From JBCCTJ01 sp039198585 (lineage in GTDB: Bacteria > Bacteroidota > Bacteroidia > Cytophagales > Amoebophilaceae), in NCBI GenBank assembly GCA_039198585.1, contig JBCCTJ010000032.1, positions 1 through 8,651 of the forward strand: a DNA stretch of 8,651 bases. The letters run 5' to 3'. Made by a program: the position numbers and the translations under genes. Each line of letters starts with the position of its first letter. Within the stretch, counting starts at the first letter, position 1. This document shows positions 6,959-8,651 of the stretch, piece after piece. The notes below the pieces were generated by a model. That model was not told where the DNA came from. It was given only the letters and a program-made list of their open reading frames with translations, and made no database searches.

Positions 6959-8428
6959 ATGTTAATATTTTCTGTAATTGATCAGCACATCAAGCAATCC
7001 TATCTAATTTTTTATTTTATCCTGCTTTGCTTAGGGTCTTCCATAACTGCTAATCAGGCCAGTAGTAATAGACATACTCAAAAAATGAAAAAGCAAGTTT
7101 ATTTTACTCCTTTTCTTCCCGATATATTAGACTATGTATTTTTTCTTCCTGATCAAGATTCTACAATGCCCATAGACAAAGAGAAAATTGTGGAAATAGT
7201 TAGAGAGGTCAAAGAAGAAAATCGTACCATCGTTCTATATGGGTATGGAGATTTCCAGACTAGTCTTAAGGATAATACTATTGAATCTGATTTATTACTA
7301 ATTGCTCGGGCTACACTCAATGAAGATACGTCAGCGAAGCCTCGCAAGATAGCAGAAATTGACCTACAACCTTACTTACCTAGAGAAACAAAGAGTAGAA
7401 AACTGATTGTCTTTCAGGCTGAAGTTAGGCATAGTATGTTAAACCAAGTAGCAAGTAAACTAGATACAAAACTAGCTAATTGGCTTTTAAAAAGTAAGCT
7501 TGGGAAGAAGCAACTTGCCAATAAAATTGATAATTTAGAAGTTAAAATACTAGAAGATACAACTAAAGCAGGAAAAGTAACTATTCGTAATGCTGCTTAT
7601 AAGAATGCATTTCAGAATCAGCAATCAAGTAATGATGAATTAGGATGGGATTATTTCCAGCAGTCCAAAAGTGCTTATCAGCAACATATAGGATGGCTTT
7701 ATCTGACACTGGCTTTTCAGGAAAATAAAAACGACTTAGCAGAGGGAACAGAGCTATATCTTCCTTGCACCCTCAATGGTAATAATTATTATATTACTAT
7801 AGGTATTGTGTCAGGTAGTGAACTCTCTCCGCTGAAAAGAAGTCCACAAGAATCTACAAATTTCATACAGGAAAATAGGTCTGAAATCTTATTTGGGAAA
7901 AGTGTAAAAAAAATAGGGGAAATACAAATAGGAGTTAAGAAGTTGCACGATAATGACCAAAAAGAAAAAATTACTCTACCACGTACAGACCCTATTGGAG
8001 TATTTCAAAATAGTTCACATATACCTATTGGTACCAAGCACATTATTGAACATATCCAGAAGGAATGCCAAGCTATTGGACTGAATTTTCCTAGTCAGGT
8101 ACAGCCTGTAGCTAATCAAAATACAGGGTATATATGGTCTAGTAAGTTAGTATCTCAAAAAAAAACAGTAATCGACAACACAACATCCGCGAAAAAGCAG
8201 TATCTTAAAAAAGATTATAGCGATGAGTCTGATGAAGAAAGAAATGAGACTGATACTGAAGAACATAAGAGTGTAACAAGTAATTCTCAAACTGACCCTG
8301 ACCAAAGTAGTAGCTACTCTTATAGTGTTAGTAATAGGAAAGCTTACGGATCTGCTGCTACTTTGATAGCTATTGTGACAGGAGCATATGTTGGTCGAAA
8401 AATTGGAAAATCAAGAAAGAAAAATTAA
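6959..8428 (+). CDS. Unrecognised exported, C-terminally membrane-anchored protein (489 residues)
   Basis: I do not recognise a family. Residues 14-31 (SYLIFYFILLCLGSSITA) form a clear signal-peptide core with a plausible cleavage after Ala31; there is no proper lipobox. The mature region (about 45-400) begins FTPFLPDILDY, then a helix rich in Glu and Lys (72-87) and the strand RTIVLYGY; this opening weakly resembles the start of the preceding gene's mature region, so distant paralogy is possible. Residues 418-460 are acidic then Ser-rich (SDESDEE, SSSYSYS). A helix of small hydrophobic residues follows at about 462-479, ending in the basic tail RKIGKSRKKN. ATG 6959 is chosen because a later Met (residue 43) would remove the signal peptide; the preceding in-frame stop is the TGA of the upstream gene, 27 bp away. 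The two are probably co-transcribed. Envelope or host-interface function is inference. Confidence 0.88.
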   Translation: MLIFSVIDQHIKQSYLIFYFILLCLGSSITANQASSNRHTQKMKKQVYFTPFLPDILDYVFFLPDQDSTMPIDKEKIVEIVREVKEENRTIVLYGYGDFQTSLKDNTIESDLLLIARATLNEDTSAKPRKIAEIDLQPYLPRETKSRKLIVFQAEVRHSMLNQVASKLDTKLANWLLKSKLGKKQLANKIDNLEVKILEDTTKAGKVTIRNAAYKNAFQNQQSSNDELGWDYFQQSKSAYQQHIGWLYLTLAFQENKNDLAEGTELYLPCTLNGNNYYITIGIVSGSELSPLKRSPQESTNFIQENRSEILFGKSVKKIGEIQIGVKKLHDNDQKEKITLPRTDPIGVFQNSSHIPIGTKHIIEHIQKECQAIGLNFPSQVQPVANQNTGYIWSSKLVSQKKTVIDNTTSAKKQYLKKDYSDESDEERNETDTEEHKSVTSNSQTDPDQSSSYSYSVSNRKAYGSAATLIAIVTGAYVGRKIGKSRKKN

Positions 8429-8440
8429 CCTTACATATCC

Positions 8441-8455
8441 TATTAGCTTCTAATA
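8441..8455. repeat. Short hairpin downstream of the 489-residue gene
   Basis: TATTAG (8441-8446) and CTAATA (8450-8455) pair perfectly around CTT, 13 nt after the stop codon. No T-run follows, and the stem is A/T-rich, so any role as a transcript end is weak. Confidence 0.25.
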
Positions 8456-8467
8456 AAGATAAATTAT

Positions 8468-8651
8468 GAGCGGTAATCGGGAGTGTAATCTAAACTTTGT
8501 CTACGGTTGCGAATGTAAAGTTAAATCAAGAGGCATTCTAGCTCCAAATCTAATGGTTAATTGCTGTGCTGTCAAACCCCAATGTGACAAAGGTGCACTC
8601 CACTTTTTTTCTATGTTCTTTATCGCTAAAAACACAACCTTTAAGAAAGCC
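8468..8651 (-). mobile_element. End of an IS256/Mutator-type insertion sequence, cut by the window edge
   Basis: The transposase 3' end (8501-8651) is followed on the minus strand by about 33 bp that would hold the element's terminal inverted repeat. The segment at about 8468-8500 (GAGCGGTAATCGGGAGTGTA and onward to CTTTGT) contains a GTGTAA-type core like those in IS256-family ends. The outer boundary is a guess because the other end of the element and any 8-9 bp target duplication lie outside the window. The element inserted downstream of the two anchored-protein genes and faces them. Confidence 0.45.
8501..8651 (-). CDS. IS256/Mutator-family transposase, C-terminal part (partial)
   Basis: The minus-strand frame from 8650 down to the TAG at 8501-8503 encodes 49 residues including FLAIKNIEKKWSAPLSHWGL and QQLTIRFGAR. 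The pattern [FY]-L-A ... K-K-W-x-x-P-[LI]-x-x-W-x-L-x-x-x-Q-L-x-I-x-F-x-x-R is the hallmark of the C-terminus of DDE transposases of the IS256/Mutator family, which cut and paste their element with an Asp-Asp-Glu active site. That active site lies further N-terminal and is outside the window, so whether the gene is intact cannot be judged. The short extra tail after the conserved Arg is not unusual. Confidence 0.78.
   Translation of the reverse strand, partial: AFLKVVFLAIKNIEKKWSAPLSHWGLTAQQLTIRFGARMPLDLTLHSQP

Overview
The window is AT-rich and most resembles the genome of an obligate intracellular Bacteroidota symbiont of the Amoebophilus/Cardinium type. This rests on three things: ClpP and ClpX sequences of Bacteroidota type (for example the ClpP N-terminus and its RDYW motif), long intergenic DNA with decayed-looking repeats and IS material, and large unrecognised proteins that look exported and membrane-anchored. 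The genus assignment is inference; there is no rRNA or other taxonomic marker here.

Layout. Bases 1-76 are 63% GC and, read on the minus strand, encode about 24 residues that look like a vitamin B12-dependent ribonucleotide reductase from a high-GC bacterium. They end abruptly in AT-rich DNA, so this edge is probably a chimeric join or contaminant. Next (107-2515, +) is a roughly 800-residue protein built from two copies of a three-module array of ubiquitin-like beta-grasp domains, followed by an acidic Ser/Glu-rich linker and a C-terminal membrane helix; its true N-terminus was probably lost at the join. Then come clpP (2635-3309) and clpX (3313-4545), only 3 bp apart, a standard ClpXP protease operon. 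A 988-bp AT-rich intergenic stretch (4546-5533) holds hairpins, a terminator-like site and a possible MITE-like or IS remnant.

Two co-directional genes 27 bp apart (5534-6931 and 6959-8428) encode unrecognised proteins. Each has an N-terminal signal-like hydrophobic segment, a globular region, a polar low-complexity linker, and a short hydrophobic C-terminal helix followed by a Lys/Arg-rich tail. The window ends inside an insertion sequence: the C-terminus of an IS256/Mutator-type transposase on the minus strand (8501-8651) with its probable terminal inverted repeat just outside it.

How the genes work together: ClpP and ClpX form one housekeeping machine. The other three proteins share one architecture, which suggests a locus of cell-envelope or host-interaction proteins, the first carrying eukaryote-like ubiquitin folds. 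No functional link between them and ClpXP is shown by the sequence. The most notable items are the duplicated ubiquitin-like array, the shared tail-anchor architecture, and a perfect 15-bp inverted repeat inside the coding sequence of the 5534-6931 gene.
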